DNA from: Paenibacillus rhizovicinus
GTDB lineage: Bacteria; Bacillota; Bacilli; Paenibacillales; Paenibacillaceae
Assembly: GCF_010365285.1 (NCBI RefSeq)
Contig: NZ_CP048286.1
Span: 4,869,501-4,933,500 of the forward strand
Length of the DNA: 64,000 bases
Direction of reading: 5' to 3'
This document shows, one piece after another, positions 62,911-64,000 of the stretch (positions are counted from its first letter, which is position 1; the number at the start of each line of letters is the position of its first letter). A program made the translations under genes and the position numbers. The notes beneath the pieces were generated by a model, which did no database searches, was not told where the DNA came from, and was given only the letters and a program-made list of their open reading frames with translations.

Positions 62911-62957
62911 GGAGAGATTTCGTCGTTCTCAAGAACGAGAATCTCTTTTTTGTTTTT
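62911..62957 (+). terminator. Terminator of the tad operon
   Basis: AGAGATT/AATCTCT outer stem and CGTTC/GAACG inner stem, followed by TTTTTTGTTTTTT. Confidence 0.85.
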
Positions 62958-62990
62958 TGCAGCTGTCCAAGCAAACCTCTATTTCGTTTG

Positions 62991-63019
62991 TTTCCAGTAT
63001 TTAGTTGAATTGGTATACT
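62991..63019 (+). promoter_or_regulatory. Promoter at the AT-rich boundary
   Basis: TTTCCA, a 17-base spacer and TATACT with an upstream TGG (extended -10). Confidence 0.5.
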
Positions 63020-63036
63020 GAGAAAGGATGACCTCA

Positions 63037-63087
63037 ATGAAACTTACATTAGGCAAGTATGATGAGCAGTGCTTATTCGTATTTTGA
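63037..63087 (+). pseudogene. 16-codon open frame with good ribosome site; probable truncated gene start
   Basis: GAAAGGATG lies before ATG 63037, downstream of a good promoter, but the frame (MKLTLGKYDEQCLF...) stops after 16 codons. It is either the broken front of a lost gene or a leader peptide. No family recognised. Confidence 0.35.
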
Positions 63088-63310
63088 AGGAACGTTTATA
63101 GAAGAGCCGATTTCTTACAACACATTATTCACACTTCGGGCCCATTCGGTCCTCGGTCCGGCAGATGTTAGAAGCGGATTCGGGGATGGATTTTCATTAG
63201 CAGGGAAGAGGAAGCAGCCGGATACATCTCACCACCTAACCGCGCCGTGGTGCTTGGAGGACTTGCTCCTTTATTTGAAAACGAGAGCAATTAAGAAGGA
63301 GAAAATTTTA

Positions 63311-63463
63311 ATGGATTATTTATTAATATTAATAACTTTGGTTGTTGTGATTGGGTTTGCAGGGATTATAGGAAATCAATATTCCGGATTGAAGAAAATG
63401 GAATCAGTTCAAAAATCATTAGATGACATAAATCAAAAGTTACGGGAAATGAAATCTAAATAA
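63311..63463 (+). CDS. Small membrane protein with coiled-coil tail, 50 residues
   Basis: AAGAAGGAG lies nine bases before ATG 63311. A membrane helix (LLILITLVVVIGFAGIIG) is followed by a lysine-rich coiled coil (KKMESVQKSLDDINQKLREM). The layout is common among small Bacillales membrane proteins. Codon use is AT-rich, unlike the operon before it. Confidence 0.6.
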   Translation: MDYLLILITLVVVIGFAGIIGNQYSGLKKMESVQKSLDDINQKLREMKSK

Positions 63464-63592
63464 TGTAAAACTGAAACAGTAAACGATATAAGGGAATCCA
63501 AGGATAATGTGAGTAGTTCAAGAAGTCGGGGACATCACCTAACACCATATTCACGCATCGGGCATACGCCCATAAAAAGACGGAGGTATTAT

Positions 63593-64000
63593 ATGAAACC
63601 TGAGGTTTATGAATTTCAAGAGAAGAAAGTAATTGGAATAGGAAACATAGAAAGCCCTATAAACCCTGGAGATGTTTGGCCTATTTTATTTTCAAGAATT
63701 CAAGAAATACATGGTCGCAAGAATTCTCCTGAAACTCTTGGGGTTATTAAGAGAAATAAACCAGGGTATTTAGCGGGGATAGAAGTTGCACAAATGATAG
63801 AAATTCCAGAAGGTATGTTTTCTTATGTGATACCAGCTGGTCAGTATGTTGGAATGACTCATAAAGGCCCATTAAGTAAGATTGGTGAAACATTCTATAC
63901 CCTTATAGATTGGCTAGCGTCAAATAATTATGATCAACATGACATTGTATGTTTTGAAGTCTATGATGAAAGATTTAAAGGTGAAGACCCAGAAAGTGAA
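63593..64000 (+). CDS. GyrI-like / AraC effector-binding-domain protein, 3' truncated by window
   Basis: GGAGG lies six bases before ATG 63593, and the frame is open to the window edge (136 codons). The protein starts KPEVYEFQEKKVIGIG and has MIEIPEGMFSYVIPAGQYV followed by THKGPLSKIGETFYTLIDWL. This is the pattern of the GyrI-like small-molecule binding (BacT effector) domain, whose stand-alone forms bind toxins or drugs. No DNA-binding domain precedes it. Composition is strongly AT-rich compared with the rest of the window, suggesting acquisition. Confidence 0.75.
   Translation, partial: MKPEVYEFQEKKVIGIGNIESPINPGDVWPILFSRIQEIHGRKNSPETLGVIKRNKPGYLAGIEVAQMIEIPEGMFSYVIPAGQYVGMTHKGPLSKIGETFYTLIDWLASNNYDQHDIVCFEVYDERFKGEDPESE

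Larger units (their letters stand above)
62958..63310. other. AT-rich junction region with broken or very short open frames
   Basis: From here the base composition shifts to clearly AT-rich. Apart from the promoter and the 16-codon fragment listed separately, I see no supported gene. An open frame beginning at 63059 runs through the interval but has no ribosome site, and only its 3' part (from 63311) looks real. The word ATTCAC...TCGGGC at 63127 recurs at 63549. Confidence 0.5.

Noticed and set aside
63059-63310. Upstream part of the 134-codon frame ending at 63463
   Set aside because: No ribosome site and no protein-like pattern before 63311, while a strong ribosome site and membrane helix begin there.

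Overview
The window looks like a chromosomal segment of a spore-forming, moderately GC-rich Firmicute of the Paenibacillaceae (Paenibacillus/Cohnella-like). The grounds are strong AGGAGG-type ribosome sites, frequent TTG and GTG starts, S-layer homology (SLH) sequence, a YesN-type response regulator, a lipoprotein/permease/permease sugar importer without its own ATPase, and several endospore genes (GerA/B/C operon, YunB, LytH/YunA, YlbJ). No rRNA, tRNA, CRISPR array, transposase or prophage was recognised.

Left third (1-21,000): the tail of an SLH protein; a true formylglycine-generating enzyme with both active-site cysteines; an SLH remnant; a GH92 alpha-mannosidase with an orphan YesN/AraC regulator; a 1,440-residue secreted GH16 enzyme with four near-identical N-terminal modules; an L,D-transpeptidase. 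Then comes a silent, terminator-bounded intergenic array of 51-52 bp repeats (five units carry a perfect 8-bp palindrome). A GntR/LacI regulator is divergent from an importer operon that also encodes a PhyH-type dioxygenase and an unusual enolase-superfamily enzyme. Two unrecognised secreted or membrane proteins follow.

Middle (21,000-46,500): katG behind a near-consensus PerR box; an SDR-SDR-aldo/keto reductase operon in which the first SDR has lost its catalytic lysine; small membrane or lipoproteins; thrC and a second aldo/keto reductase expressed divergently; a five-gene overlapping spore-germination operon (A, B, C, small D-like, second B); a UvrD/PcrA-like helicase. Next is a block resembling the B. 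subtilis yunA-yunB-lipA-yutD neighbourhood, with a YutD carrying a roughly 200-residue disordered tail, then an ABC exporter, NAD kinase and YlbJ.

Right third (46,500-64,000): group II truncated globin, a DUF2225 protein, two tiny proteins, an M3 oligoendopeptidase, nucleoside diphosphate kinase, and a nitroreductase with a palindromic operator over its promoter. A ten-gene Tad/Flp pilus operon (52,181-62,875) follows: TadZ, TadA/CpaF, TadB, TadC, Flp, TadE, TadG-like, second TadE-like, prepilin peptidase and an FHA protein. It is preceded by a promoter and an intrinsic terminator that looks like an attenuator. After 62,960 the sequence becomes AT-rich, with short or broken genes and a GyrI-like protein cut by the window edge, suggesting acquired DNA.
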